Part shown: piece after piece, positions 1-12,209 of the stretch
How the letters are laid out: every line of letters starts with the position of its first letter
Position numbering within the stretch: position 1 is the first letter of the stretch
Source: Chara braunii
Lineage: Eukaryota; Streptophyta; Charophyceae; Charales; Characeae
DNA: 45,308 nucleotides
Assembly: GCA_003427395.1 (NCBI GenBank)
Contig: BFEA01000148.1
Span: 682,130-727,437, forward strand
Reading direction: 5' to 3'
Program-made: the position numbers and the translations under genes
Notes under the pieces: model-generated
What the model saw: the letters and a program-made list of their open reading frames with translations, nothing else
Told to the model about the DNA's origin: nothing
Database searches by the model: none

Positions 1-362
1 TGTGTGTGTGTGTGTGTGTGTGTGAGTGTGCTGTGTGTCTGTGCATGCATGTCTATCTCACATCCTGCTGGTTCCCCTTCTCGCTTGTATGTTGAAGGCT
101 TTTGCCAGTTTTTCTGACCTCCATGTGCGTGTTGGTTGCCCCTACTGTCTCCTATTTTGCTACCAGGTTATACCATTTACCCCAAGTGCAGGGGTGCTGG
201 AATGGGTGCAGGGTACAATTCCTCTGGGAGAGTACTTGCTGGGCAGGTGATCACCATCCTCCATGTCTAGCAACTAGCAAAGACTGCATGGCATTGTGTA
301 GCAGATTGAAAATTGCGTATGCAGCTTTGTACACTTACACAATCACACCCTCAGCCTATTCG

Positions 363-478
363 GAGTGACTATCGTGACAAATCGGCTCATGACTTTGCCT
401 TGTTAGATGATACAAGCACCGAGTGACTATGGTGACAAATCGGCTCATGACTTTGCCTTGTTAGATGATAGAAGCACC
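363..478. repeat. 58-bp tandem duplication, artefactual copy
   Basis: It is the same as 12548-12663, offset by 12185 bp. Confidence 0.85.
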
Positions 479-573
479 GTTGCACATACAGTCTAGCTGT
501 ATCTGTTCATTGATGATCATTGCTTTCTGAATTGTGGATTAAGCTTCAAGGGGCGTTCTTTTTACCTTTATGA

Positions 574-576
<3 letters not shown>

Positions 577-657
<81 letters not shown>
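577..657. repeat. (CT)n microsatellite, artefactual copy
   Basis: It is the same as 12762-12842, with identical length. Confidence 0.95.
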
Positions 658-661
<4 letters not shown>

Positions 662-813
662 CCCCCCCTGTGCGTGTTACGGTTCTTGCCGTTTTGTTTC
701 TTTGTTTTGATTAGTTTTTGTAATGAATAGGTTTTTTTCTTTTTTTTTTGCTTTACATATTCTGCCCAGTCCTTGAACTGCGACCGGGCATCCACCCCTC
801 TTCACCCCCTTTT

Positions 814-874
814 GACGCGGCGCATTAACGGCCGCGTTGGGAATTTTTGGCTGGGCGAGGTACTGGTGGTTTAA
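814..874. mobile_element. Partial copy of the TTTAAACC foldback family, artefactual duplicate
   Basis: It is identical to 12999-13059 in the duplicated block. Confidence 0.45.
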
Positions 875-3057
875 AAGAATTAGCCTCAAAAGAAGAAGAA
901 TAAGAAGAAGAAGCAAACTTACCATTTAAGAAACACTTCAAAAAAGTAGAAGAAGAAAGAAGAAGAAAAAGAAGAACAACTTGAAGAATCAATCCTTCAG
1001 CACTGGGCAGGTCTTTGTTTAAGAAGTAGAAAATGTGAAGATCAAGATCTTAGTACCGATGCCAATGTTAGAATGCAGCTGGTGATCCGGATCGCAACGT
1101 ACATGATCTGCACTTCGATGCAGGTGACATGGATGTTGCTGCAAAAAAATAAGGCGAATTATCAGGGCCATAGAGTGAGCATCCCCCAAAAATGGTCTCG
1201 TTTCACTATTCGTCATTACATGTGCAGAGCGGAAAAAGAGGTTTTCACCCATGAGTCAGATGAAGTGCCACTGTCCCACTCACTCACCAACCTCACATAC
1301 TAACTATTCACGTGTCGTTCTTGTAGCTGTAGTTGTCCGTACTTGTTACAGAGGGATCACAATGACCTCCCTCCACAAGACCCCTCCCTCCACAGCACCA
1401 TGGTGACGTGCTGGGAAAACCAATTTTCCTGGCGGTGTCTTGGCATCAGTAATTATCTGAAGTCCTGACAGGAGTTTCAGAAATCAAGCACAGCGAGTTA
1501 GTGAAACGATGTACAATTCGCCAGACTTGGTGGATGGTGAGTAAGTGGAATGAGGCCCAAAGGGTCTCACTTGACCACCCTTTGATTCCACCTACTAATT
1601 AGAGAGTGAGGCTCTGCTCCACTTGCTTTTCCAATCCAAACTTGACAAGTGATTGAGAGTCAATATGGGGATTATCAAATGGAGGTTGATTCAAAAGTTT
1701 TTCCTCTTTGGTGACTGGCATCCTCCAGAACGACAGCTTCAATTACCTTATTTCACATTTGGTGGGTAATTGAAGGAACTCACATTTGGTGGGTAATGTA
1801 GTGGGCCCACCGCACGGACCTAAGGCATTCAAAACTATTGTATACTCCAGACCTACGACTCCTATCAGGCCTCGGTACGTCCAACAAGTCAGACTCATGG
1901 CAAGGTCGAACTCCAAGGACAGGAGACGTATTTTCAAGAGTCTCTGCACCACCACCCAGCCTCTGGAAAGTGTTGGCGAAAAACAAATCAAGAGGGGTCC
2001 ACTTGCGGCCCAAACCCTATACCCTAAACATTAGGGGCAAGGGGCAACATGAAATCTCCCCTTCACAGTGAGAGGAAACTATGCTTGTAGGGGTCCCCTC
2101 TAGATAGCCTTAGGAGTAGGTAGTGAAAGGCAAAAACAGAAGTCAAGGGTTCCTCCTGAAATGGCCAGATCCCCAGCCTGCAGCACCGGAGGCTTGGCCG
2201 AGCACTCGGACAATCCTCACACAGAATTTTCAAGAGGTGTCAGACACACGTCTCAAAGCAAAACAAATACATAGGTACCTGCTCCAGCCTGAGATTGACT
2301 AGCATTGCAGGGGGATCTGGAGCAGGGGAAACAGTCAATCTCAGTTAATGGTACCATAGGTTTTCCAGGAGGTGATGCTCCCCACCAATAGATGGAGCCC
2401 CTCCCCGAGTGTTAGTGGTGTCTGCGTTTACCAGCACCACTAGCATTGCAGGGGGTGTGATTAAAAAAAAAAAAAAAAAGTTGTCCATCAGCTCCCGCCA
2501 TTGCCAGGAAGTATATCCCATCATTCCCCATGGTACACAATAGAGGGACCAGGTGGCGTTTAGCCACTTCCTCCTATCTTTTGTGCGCTGTGTCCGCCCT
2601 TCGATCCCTTTCAGCCAACAGCCTGCTGAAACTTGTCCCTTTTGCCACTTGTTTCCTGGAAACTACAGCATTGTCAGCATTGTCAAAAAAAACTTCCATA
2701 TTTGCTCTCGACCCTGAGCTTCTTTCGTCTCCTTCCGTTACTTCTTCTTCTTCCGTTCATTCGTTTCCCATCTTTACTCAGGACTGTGTCAGGTTTGCCT
2801 GTATGTTTTGTCCTCTCTCTTCTTCTAGCCTGGATGTGGATTGATTTGTCATCCTATGCAGCTCCTCTTCCTCCAGTGATTTGTCTCCCGATCTCGCTCG
2901 TGGCCCTGGGTCCTCTATCCTTCCTGGGCCCATGCACCTCAGTCTCTGCTTTCTACCTTCCCTCCAATGTCCTCCTTTCGATTCTCTTGTTTCTTCCTCC
3001 CTCCACCTTCTTCATGCCCCACCACTGCATCTCATTCCCATCCCGTTTTCCCCCTAT

Positions 3058-4413
3058 CTACCACTTGTAAATTGGAATTGGTGAGGGGCTTGTGATCCTG
3101 GTCCTCTGCCTGGACCCTGGGCAGTTGTACCCCTCCACTCCATCAGACCTACATTGTACTGCGGATGTGGGCAATTTGGAAGTATTGGAGCTTGGAAAAA
3201 CGGATGTCCCTGTTGCATCTGCTAATATCCCATTGGTCCCCTCTGGGGGTGACTGCCCAAACTTAGGTGTCCCCACATGTGCTGAGCTTAAAGCCAGTCC
3301 TCCCGTATCAGAATTTCCGGCCGCAACATGTCCCCTCCTTCCCTTAGCCGATGAGAGTTCCCTCGCCAACCTTCTTCCTCCTTCCATATTTGTGTTGAGA
3401 TGTATGGGGGTTGTTCCTCCGGAATCGTAGACTGTCTTGTCTCCCACCTTCGATTCCGCTAGGGTGGCAGTCCATGTGCCGCATCTGATGTTGTTTCTCT
3501 TCATCTCCTGTTGGCTTCCTGTCCTGGTGCATTTTTCTCTCCTTCCTGCCTGGTTGTATCCCTGCTATGAGCCTGCGATCTCTACCTTTCTGTTTGACGT
3601 TCCTCCCTCCTTCTTACTTGCTCTTGTTGAGTCGCTCCTGGTTGATTACTAAGAAATTGTGTGAATCTTTCCTTATGTCCTCGTTGCCTTGGCGCTTCTT
3701 CTCTTCTTCTGCCTTCCTCTTGTCGGTTCCTGAGACAGTTATCCTCTGTGTGGTAGTACCAACGACAGCAATGACAATGATCGGTGTAGGGAGGTACTAT
3801 ATCCACCTTCCACCGATCACCCGAAGGACCCTGAATCGTCAAATCATCGTTCACCTCATATCATGCACGCGGGTCGAAGTCCATTTTGACATTCATTAAT
3901 TTTGGACGGGATCTGTTGTACTCCGGAGGGTGCATCTGCAACACTTCTCCAAACATTCCCCTTGCTGCACTTCTGAGGTAGTAGTACGCGTCCAGTGGGA
4001 CCCTTAGGGCGATGATCCGTAAGTTGGTAGTAGCTTCTTGAAGTAGTACGCGTCATTTACGGTTTGCAAACCGTGATGTATTCGACTTCTGCCACTTCCT
4101 TGGTATTTTCCACGTAAGAAATCACGTTTGTTCCTTCAAAACTTATTCTCCCCCTGCGCACTTCCAGGCTGAACCTCCTCTGGGCCAACCACCCGTCTTC
4201 GTAAGCCCTGATTAGGTCCTCTTTTACTGCCCTCGACAACTTCCTTGCCTCCTCTTGAAAGATCAGGATAATCATACATTCCTTTAACCATTGTTTTTTA
4301 ATTTCGTTGACCGCTCCGTTGACCACGTATCTCTTCCCGTGCTCATCTTCTACCTTTCCCCCTAGATCCAAGTCGTTTGGGCATATGCCCTCATCGTAGC
4401 AGCGTCCCACCAA
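3058..4413 (-). pseudogene. Decayed LINE ORF1, artefactual copy
   Basis: This is the same as 15243-16598, shifted by 12185 bp; the zinc knuckle lies within 3582-3854. It should not be counted as a second element if 1-8121 is an assembly loop. Confidence 0.55.
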
Positions 4414-4871
4414 CTCTCATACCCTATCTTCCTCTCCCCTTAGGTCGGGTGACCCCACTGGGCGATGTCCGCCCTAACTGCCTTGGTCTTGACGAGATGC
4501 CATCACCAAATTTTTGTTGGTGTTCTAGGGTTTGACTTTGATGGGCGCTTTGTTGGAAGCTCTGTTGTGTTGACTCTGATCCTCCATTTTTTCCAGTTAA
4601 CACTCCCTCACCAACTCCACCTTCCTACCCTACTCTGCCTACCAGGACTGCTCAGTGGATTACCAACTATGAGAAGTCGTCTCCTCCACTCTCGTTGTGG
4701 AGTGTGCTGGAATCCCTCCCGTTCCCTGTCATGCCGGCGGGGGTGACGGGTGAAAAGCGCCGCAGCAGCGACGTCCGATACGAGAGCGCTACACTACCCG
4801 CCCAGTGCCAACGCTCCTCACCCATGAATTGCATTACAACTCCACCTTTCTACCCGTCCTATACTAGAGTG

Positions 4872-5148
4872 CTACGCTACCCGCCCGGGTCAGCCTATTT
4901 TCCCGGGCGGCCTGGCCGTGCAAGGACTAGGGAAGGTCCCAGGGGAAATTAAAAAAAAATCAAAAAAATCCGAAAACAAACTATGTTATGCAGAAAAATA
5001 CATTGACAACTTTTGCCTCAGGGTCACATACAAAAGGTCAACGGGCAAGATCTGCGCATGGCAACTCTGTATATATTAATATATATATTTTTAATTAGTT
5101 TTCTTTTTGTTTTTTGCCCGGCTGGCCTGGGCCACTCTAGTAGCCCAG
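4872..5148. mobile_element. Reversed copy of the CTAGGCTACCAG element, artefactual duplicate
   Basis: It equals 17057-17333 shifted by 12185 bp and lies inside the duplicated block that ends at the mate-pair adapter. Confidence 0.6.
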
Positions 5149-5198
5149 ACCGTTTGTCTGTTTCCTTCTCATCTGGGGATAGCCTTTTTTTTTCCTCT

Positions 5199-5299
5199 AA
5201 AAATTTGGACCATTTCTCGATTCATGTGTGTCATCCTTGCGCACGGGCGATGCTAATCTTCTCTATATCGTTCCAATTTTAATGGATTTCCCAAAGGAC
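5199..5299 (-). ncRNA. U6 snRNA-like sequence, artefactual copy
   Basis: It is identical to 17384-17484 and lies in the duplicated block that ends at the adapter. The U6 core (GAAGATTAGCAT, GCGCAAGGATGACAC) reads on the minus strand. Confidence 0.7.
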
Positions 5300-5375
5300 A
5301 GCCATATATTTTTTTTCTCTCACCTCACACATTTTTAACTGTCGTTTTTTAACTTTGGGGGTAACTTCAACAAAG

Positions 5376-5534
5376 TCACAAAAACGAGTTATAATTGCAC
5401 AATGGGGCAAGATACAGTTTGCAATTGCACTTCGGGCACCCTACCTGGCCACAAAGCTGGGTTGTATACATTGCCCAAACTGCAATTCGAAACTGTATCT
5501 TGGCCCATAGAACAATTATAACTCATTTTTGTGG
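5376..5534. mobile_element. Foldback of about 160 bp, artefactual duplicate
   Basis: It is the same hairpin as at 17561-17719, offset by 12185 bp. Arms begin at 5376 and end at 5534. Confidence 0.65.
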
Positions 5535-8083
5535 CTCCCGCCTAGTCTCCCCCTTCTTTTTTCCCCCTTTTGAACCTCTGGATACCCCTGATCGGTATTA
5601 GGGGGGTCTATGAACAACACGGGTGTGAGTGCGAGTGCCAGTGGGTTGTGTGTGGCCTATGGGAGAGTGTTGGCCATAGCCTCTGCGGCTACTTGAGGAG
5701 GGGTGGGGGAATATGAGAAAGGGAGGCACAACTGCTGGAAAAATGCTCGGTCTTTGCGTTAGCCGGACCCCCACGGGCGGCCCCACCCCATCTCTAACCA
5801 CCACGGGGAGGGGGGCAACATGATTTGCCTCGTTTGCGAGGCCCTATGCTTGCAGGGGTCCCCTCTATATATAGTCTTAGGAGTAGCGGTAGGAAGGTAG
5901 TGAAAGGCAAAATGATTTGAGAGAAGAATATGGTGTAGCAACTGTAGTTTAAAAGAAAAAAGAAAAAATGTTTTTTTTTTTTAATAGAAAAAGGGACGAC
6001 GTTCTGCTATGACGCCCCAACCTCACGCCCAGCGCGACTTCCTGTTTCGGAGTGTTAGGGGACCCGGAAGTGCGGAAAAGGGGTGTGCCAAGGATTTTAG
6101 GAAAGTGGGGGTGCCCAGGTCGGAACTGAGATCTCCGGTGGCAAGCTGAGGGGTAGTTGAGCAAGCTGGTAATCCCGAGTTATATTGGACTTCGGGAGAC
6201 CGGGCTACCTCCGGTGTGAGTGTCGTTGTCGCAGTCGGTCCCATATCCGATGGACCACCGGGACGCTGTGGGTGTCCCGCTGGGTGATCAGCCGCTGGCG
6301 CCACTCATGGCAGGCCTCAGGCGCAGGCTGTGTGCTCGGTGTTCGGCTTCGGTCCGGGTTCGTCGAACGAACCCCGCGGCTCGATACTCGCTGTCCTGTT
6401 GGTACTCGGGGCACGGGGGTCGCGGGTTCGCGGCCAGTAGGAGGCGAGTGCGTGCCACGGGGCAGCTGTCAGGCAGTGAAAAGGCAACATGAGGCGGTAG
6501 GGGGCGAAGTCTGTCTCAATGATGGCGACACCAGGTTCGGCGATGACGTGGCTTACGTGCGAGCTGGGAAAATGGGAGGGAAAGGGGATCGCACTTAGTG
6601 CCCGTTCAATGTCTCATTCACAGACACGTTCGTTTCCTGTCCGAAAGGGGAATTTTGGAGGGTTGGGGCGGGGTTGTGCGAGAAGATGAGCGTTTTTCCA
6701 CTCCCAGTATTCTTGAAACCGGTCGTGTCTCAGGATTTCCTGATCCGTGATGCGGAAGGGAGTCCTATCATCCATGCTATCGAGATTTTGGGTGTTTTAG
6801 ACATGGACTCGAGCGCGGGTCTTGTAGACGCGCGTATAGGCGGGGGCTTCTTTTGATCGAGTCTGCGCAAGACCACGTTTACGGTCAGTCGGGTCAGATC
6901 GACTAGCTATCCCTTTGGTTGGGAGATCGTCTGGTCCGTCGTTAGCCCGTGCGTACGTCGAGAAATGGATACCAGGAAGGCAACACGTGGGCAATCACAT
7001 ATTTGAATCAGCCATTCGTTTACCCGTCAGGGCATACATCAGTCGGGACCGCCGAGCGTTTGTTAGATTTTTTTGTCCAAAAGGGAACGGGAAGCTGATC
7101 ATGCATACTCAAGCATCGATCGAACTCATGCATCAATCAACCATAAACAAGAAACTCGACAAAGGTGTGTACATGAAGCCATGCCACCAAGGAGGCCTAC
7201 ATCATCTTAACCCTATTAGACAATCGTCGTGTCCGATTTTCAACGATCTAAAAAAGAGAGTCATCACCCCATACACAAGATCTGAAGGTTGGCAATTCCG
7301 TAACATGTATGAGGCGCATCCAATCCGAGCGCAGGGTGGGGGCACGAAAACGACGAATTTCGAGTTAAACTAGTCATCAAAAAATTGCGCGAGGAGGGGT
7401 GAGGGAAGTGCGCGAGTTCATTCCACACACAGACCATAGGCAGAAAGTCCAACATGATTCTCAAGAGGATTGGAAAAACGGTCGTACAAGGTCGGCCAAG
7501 GTGGAAATCAAAATTTAGACAGAAGATTGGAGAAAGGCATCATCCCACACACACATCGCTCTCTATCTCTCTTTCTTCCACGTTACATCACCTATAATGC
7601 GGGCAGTCCGTCGCCTCGCACCAACACCGAGTCGTCACCCCGCTTAGCCCAAGTACGCAAGCCAGGTTCGCCCGTGCGCCACAGTTCGTCGCGGCCCGCA
7701 CGTCAACCCCGCATACTCAACACCAGCTCGTCGGGTCGCCCAACTCCCACATCAACTCACCTCTTCACTTACACGTTAGTCGACCCTCACTGGTCGCTCT
7801 AAACCTTGAAATGTCCCGAATTTCTTAGAGAGAGAGCTTTAATCGCGCTCGCAAGATTTATAGCATGCATGTATGCGCGGCGAATACGGGATTGCGCTTT
7901 CGAGAAGGAGGGGAGGAGAAAGGAAGTGCCTACTTTCTGCATGGCCAGGCCGCGACGTGGGGGACGTAGCCACTCTCCACGCATCGATCTGAGCATGCAA
8001 CGTCTTGGCCAATCAGATCGTAGGGAGGCACATGCATAGCAGGAAGAAAGGAGGCGGGAAGAAGGCGAGAGAATCAAGAAGAG

Positions 8084-8121
8084 CTGTCTCTTATACACAT
8101 CTAGATGTGTATAAGAGACAG
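8084..8121. other. Nextera mate-pair junction adapter left in the assembly
   Basis: Two 19-bp Tn5 mosaic ends lie head to head: CTGTCTCTTATACACATCT at 8084-8102 and its reverse complement AGATGTGTATAAGAGACAG at 8103-8121. This is the known internal junction of Nextera mate-pair libraries and is not expected in a plant genome. The identity between the two 8.1-kb copies stops exactly at its left edge. Confidence 0.97.
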
Positions 8122-8159
8122 CCCTAAAGAAGAGGGCGATGGCCATGAGATATGATCAA

Positions 8160-8262
8160 TACTTCCACAGCCTCGGATCCCTCCACATGACAGCATGCGG
8201 ATTTGGACTGGCGCCCTTGGCCTCAAGAGCCAAGCATAGTTAGCGACCACTGCAGCCATGAC
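8160..8262 (-). mobile_element. Second tRNA-like repeat family, longer copy
   Basis: On the minus strand it reads ATGGCTGCAGTGGTCGC (A-box-like), then a TTGGC/GCCAA stem with a 7-base loop, AGTCCAAATCC (B-box-like), and GGAGGGATCCGAGGCTGTGG. A second copy lacking the A-box half is at 9189-9265. I see a tRNA-like plan but not a functional tRNA. Confidence 0.4.
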
Positions 8263-9016
8263 ATGGTGTTCAAAAAAATACCATACTGCTCGTGATATCC
8301 ACCCCACCCCTGCATGGCCCCAGTGCCCATGTTCACTCACACGTCATACACCTCTCCCCTTCCCTTTTTCATGTCATACTCTATCCTGCCCTTCACATAT
8401 TTCTTTCCTGCCCTTTGCCCCCACCTCCCCTGCCCCATACTCCTGTAGACCTCCGCCTTCTATCCCTTTCCCTCCACCCTTCCCTCCACCCTCCCCTTTT
8501 GTGTGCTACTAGCAAATACGTACGAACGAGCATCGTTAAGAGAACAGACAATATGAAGATCAGAAATTAAATGAACAGAAGTATGAAGATGAAGGACGGA
8601 CACAAAGACCAAGTATAAGCTGAAGATCTGAAGTGAAATGGACAGGAGTATGGAGGTCTGAAGAGAAATGCACAGGAGCATACCTTCCATTTTACTCTGC
8701 CTCCTGAAATAACGTGCAAGTGGGCCGTGAAGGCACACGGGGATGTGGGCAGCTGCCGCTCAACCACAATCAATGTGAGGCCTTGTGGGCAGCCTTGTGC
8801 GCAAGAGGCACAGTAAAAAGGGAGCTGCAAGAACAATGGAAGGGGTACCCCAAGGACGACCAAAAAACTGTCTAATTATAAAATCGCTTTAATATGTTGG
8901 ACTGTGACTGTCGCATCTCAAATGCTCTCGTTGTCTGAAATAAGACAAAAAGACTACTTCGATTCTGAATCTATTCATCTGGGTGGAATTGGGGCTGTCG
9001 TGGGGAAAATCTATAA

Positions 9017-9064
9017 CACCACACACAGCAGCACACACAGCAGCACACACAGCAGCACACACAC
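9017..9064. repeat. (CACACACAGCAG)n short tandem repeat
   Basis: About four units of 12 bp with CACACAGCAGCACACACAGC. No gene is nearby. Confidence 0.85.
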
Positions 9065-9188
9065 GGCATTCTCTCGCATATATGCTCTTGATCCAGCAAA
9101 TGACTCTCAACCTCACGGGAGCCTCTCGCCCGACGGCCACCCACTCCTGGTATGATTTCCAGGCAGGTTACCAGGCTAAGTACAGATC

Positions 9189-9265
9189 AGTACTTCCACA
9201 GCCTTGAATCCCTCCGCATGACAGCACGCGGATGCGAACCAGCACGCTTGGCCTCAAGAGCCAAT
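9189..9265 (-). mobile_element. Second tRNA-like repeat family, 5'-truncated copy
   Basis: It matches 8160-8230 with TTGGCTCTTGAGGCCAAG, then GGTTCGCATCC (a closer B box) and GGAGGGATTCAAGGCTGTGG on the minus strand. The match stops at the A-box side, where a different SINE fragment begins. Confidence 0.4.
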
Positions 9266-9371
9266 AATTATGAATCAATTTATGATCATTGAGGTGACTG
9301 GCCCTAGATCATTCAGAATAATTGTAGTATTTTATTTTACTCGTCTGCTTCCAGTGGAGTTTGAACTCAGG
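9265..9371 (-). mobile_element. SINE-like fragment (B box plus body)
   Basis: On the minus strand it has GAGTTCAAACTCCACTGG, then GAGTAAAATAA and ATTATTCTGAATGATCTAGG, GCCAGTCACCTCAATGATCA. The last two blocks match the SINE body at 31385-31425. The A-box region is not recognisable. Confidence 0.5.
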
Positions 9372-9762
9372 AGGTATTTAGTACTCTTCCAGTTCTTTCT
9401 TTCCTCTGTCACTCCATTCTACAGCTGCCTATACCGTGACCTGAGTTCGAACTCCACTGGAAGAGCTGACTGGCCCTAGATCATTCAGAATGGCTCTGCC
9501 GGCTGTGCGTGCCTCATCACAAATCTATTTCTGCCCCTGTTTAGCCCTCACAGGTAAGCTGGCTGATCAGTAGTAACCTACCCACAGGGCAATGCCATCG
9601 TAAATCTGCCGGCTGCGCCACAGCTGCTCACCTTGTCGATCCTTTCTCGTACACGACCTCCCTCTTTCTCTGTACAGTTGTGTGCTTTCGGAGAGTGGTG
9701 TGTGTTTCCTTTTGACCCACAGTAACATTCAAGAGTTGCATTTTTTTTCAACCACATAGCTC

Positions 9763-10540
9763 ATAGCCGCTTAGTACTGAAATGTGTAACCCTATAGCCT
9801 CTTAGCACTGAAATTGGTAACCCCATAGCCGCTTAGCACTGACTGGGTAACCCTATAGCCGCTTAGCACTGAATGCGTAACCCTATAGCCGCTTAGCACT
9901 GAATTGGTAACCCTATAGCCGCTTAGCACTGAATTGGTAACCCTATACCCGATTATCACTGAATGGGTAACCCTGTAGCCGCTTAGCACTGCATTTTGAT
10001 AACCCTATAGCCGCTTAGCACTTGATTGGTAACCCTAAACCGGCTTAGACACTGAATTGGTAACCCAATAGCCACTTGTGAACACCACTGCCCATATCTG
10101 CGTAGCACTGAATTGGTAACCCTATAGCTGCTTAGCACTGAATTGGTAACCCTATAGCTGCTTAGCACTGAATAGGTAACCCTATAGCCGCTTGGCACTG
10201 AATTGGTAACCCTATAGCCGCTTAGCATTGAACTGGTAACCCTTAGCACTGAATTGGTAACCCTATAGCCGCTTAGCACTTGATTGGTAACCCTATACCC
10301 GCTTAGCACTGAATTGGTAACCCTATAGCCACTTGTCAACACCACTGCCCATATCTGCTTAGCGCTGAATTGGTAACCCTATAGCCACTTAGCACTGAAT
10401 TGGTGGCTCCATAGCTGCCTAGCTCTTGATTGGTAACCCTATACCCACTTAGACACTGAATTGGTAACCTTATAGCCACTTGTCAACACCACTGCCCATA
10501 GCTGCTTAGCACTGAATTGGTAGCCCTATAGGCTATAGCC
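9763..10540. repeat. 30-bp minisatellite, about 25 units, with a higher-order block
   Basis: The unit contains GGTAACCCTATAGCCGCTTA followed by GCACTGAATT. Spacing is mostly 30 bp. The word GCCACTTGTCAACACCACTG interrupts it three times (about 10072, 10329 and 10476), each preceded by CTTGATTGGTAACCCTA, so a compound unit of about 95 bp has itself been copied. Open frames on the minus strand only repeat the unit (GYRVTNSVLS). Confidence 0.9.
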
Positions 10541-11098
10541 ACTTAGTAATCAATTCTTCGTCTGTTCGTTTGGTGTGGATATGCAGAGCTTGCCCTAAAA
10601 ATTCCTAACAAAATGAATATGCATGCTTCAGTGATTCTATGGCAATCTCTATGAATGCAGAGCTTGCCCCCGGCTTGACTGAGCGACCGCTGAGCTGCCT
10701 GCCATTGTTATGTTCATACGTAATAAGTACTAAGTATGTTGTCATGCCTGCCTACACCACAACAATTAAATTTGATTAATTAGTCTGAAAGAAGTTCAAA
10801 GAACCTGAATATTTTTTTTTTCGCAAGCCAAATGCTTCACCCACTGTTTGCCTGTAAGGAGCCTAAATCGACGGCCTTGGACCATGACAGGTTTTTGTGG
10901 ATTGCACATTGGCTAGCATGTCACCGTGATGCCGATTATGTTGGGTGCTCTGCTTGGCAGTATCTCAGGTTGCAAGACTCATTGCCCTTTTGTGTAGTGG
11001 TTGGAATTGAACCCCCAACCTGCAGGTGGAGAATGCCTATTTCAAATGAGAAGAGAAACCGAACATGATACACAAGCGCGGAGCCTGCCTACCGAATT

Positions 11099-11197
11099 CT
11101 CACCCGAATAGAACGCCCGGTAATTATAGTGTATTTGGGGCACAACTTTCAGTCTAGATGCAGCGGTGATGATTGGGTATTCTATTTGGGTGAAGAC
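11099..11197. mobile_element. Foldback element copy
   Basis: CACCCGAATAGAACGCCCGG and TATTCTATTTGGGTGAAGAC form the two ends, with TTTCAGTCTAGATGCAGC in the centre. The order is the same as in 30093-30193, with more mismatches in the right arm. Confidence 0.75.
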
Positions 11198-11496
11198 AGT
11201 GGGCAGGCTTTTGGGCAGGTTTTGCCAGTGATGGAGGTAGAAAAAAGAATATGGTCCTCTGTTCTTTGTCCAACAGAGCACACCTGTTACTGGTGAGGTC
11301 AGGCCGGGCGGGCTCCAGGAGACCTTTTGCTGAGTATGTCTGCACTCCATGCTTTGACGACTCCCACCGAACGGACGAGCAGTGCTTGGGACTGTTGGAC
11401 GCTGCGGCTTAGATTCTGCCGAAGCTCAGTTCAGACTTGGTTGAGCGTCGCCGCAGCACCTTTGCCACTGGGAGGCTGACGTTCAAGCTCTGGGGA

Positions 11497-11835
11497 TAAG
11501 CTGAGTTAAAGCTTGGGTGAGGCCCGGGTCAGGTTTAAGTGAGGTTTGGCTTGAGGGTTGGTTGAGGGTCGGTTCAGGTTTAGCGGAGGTTCGGGGCAGG
11601 GGTGGTTGAGGCTCAAGGAAGCTGCAGTTCATACTCTGGTGTAGCTCAGGAAAGACCTGGTTGAGGGGTGGTTTAGCACCATAGTGACTGAGAGGCTGCA
11701 GCTTAGACTCCGGGGTAGCTGAGTTGAGGCTTGGTCGAGGGTCAGTTCAGGTTTAGCTGAAGTTCAGTTGAACCTTTGGTGTGGTTGAGGTTCATCTGAG
11801 CTTCAGCAGAGTCTGAGCTGCAGTTCAGACTCTGC
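11497..11835. repeat. Degenerate G-rich, strand-biased repeat region
   Basis: Short variants of GGTTGAGG, GGTTCAGG and TTTAGCTGAGG follow one another without fixed period. The strand bias (G and T over C) suggests an old simple repeat. No coding potential is seen. Confidence 0.6.
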
Positions 11836-11900
11836 TGGAAAGCGGGTCAGCGTTACGGAACATCATAGTTGCTTGTTTGAATTGACATCTGATTATAGTG

Positions 11901-11902
<2 letters not shown>

Positions 11903-11966
<64 letters not shown>
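11903..11966. repeat. (GA)n microsatellite ending in a gap
   Basis: A pure GA run of 64 bp leads directly into 20 N. Confidence 0.97.
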
Positions 11967-11986
11967 NNNNNNNNNNNNNNNNNNNN
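11967..11986. other. Assembly gap, 20 N
   Basis: A run of 20 N follows a (GA)n tract (11903-11966). It breaks where a long dinucleotide repeat could not be assembled. The true missing length is unknown. Confidence 0.99.
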
Positions 11987-12122
11987 GTGCGCCCGGGTCG
12001 AAACGCGTCGAGGGTAAGTGCATTAAACTGCATTTGTACGGTGTTTTGGAAGATAAAGTGGAATGTTTCGTTGGTCTTCTCACCTGAGCCTAAGGCAGAG
12101 GTGGCCGCTGTACGTGCCCTTG

Positions 12123-12124
<2 letters not shown>

Positions 12125-12203
<79 letters not shown>

Positions 12204-12209
12204 TGTGTG
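12125..12209. repeat. (CT)n followed by (GT)n microsatellite
   Basis: CT runs from 12125 to 12186 and GT from 12187 to 12209. The first copy of the duplicated block starts at this CT/TG boundary, a natural contig break point. Confidence 0.98.

Larger units (their letters stand above)
1..8083 (+). repeat. 8083-bp direct repeat, first copy (probable assembly artefact)
   Basis: This block repeats 12186-20268 at a constant offset of 12185. Wherever I compared them I saw no mismatch or indel, including the long (CT)n, (A)n and (TG)n tracts, which normally vary even between young duplicates. The copy starts at the first base of the window, inside (TG)n, and ends at the sequencing adapter. I infer it is a second traversal of the same locus. 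Confidence 0.95.

Noticed and set aside
8084-8121. A natural inverted-repeat transposon end or hairpin terminator
   Set aside because: The 19-bp halves are exactly the engineered Tn5 mosaic end used in Nextera kits.
9792-10345. Open frames on the minus strand with a repeated GYRVTNSVLS peptide
   Set aside because: They follow from the 30-bp minisatellite, whose length is a multiple of three, and have no other coding features.
9763-10540. CRISPR array or telomere repeat
   Set aside because: The units are contiguous without unique spacers, so it is not CRISPR. The unit contains TAACCCTA-like words but not an uninterrupted telomere motif.
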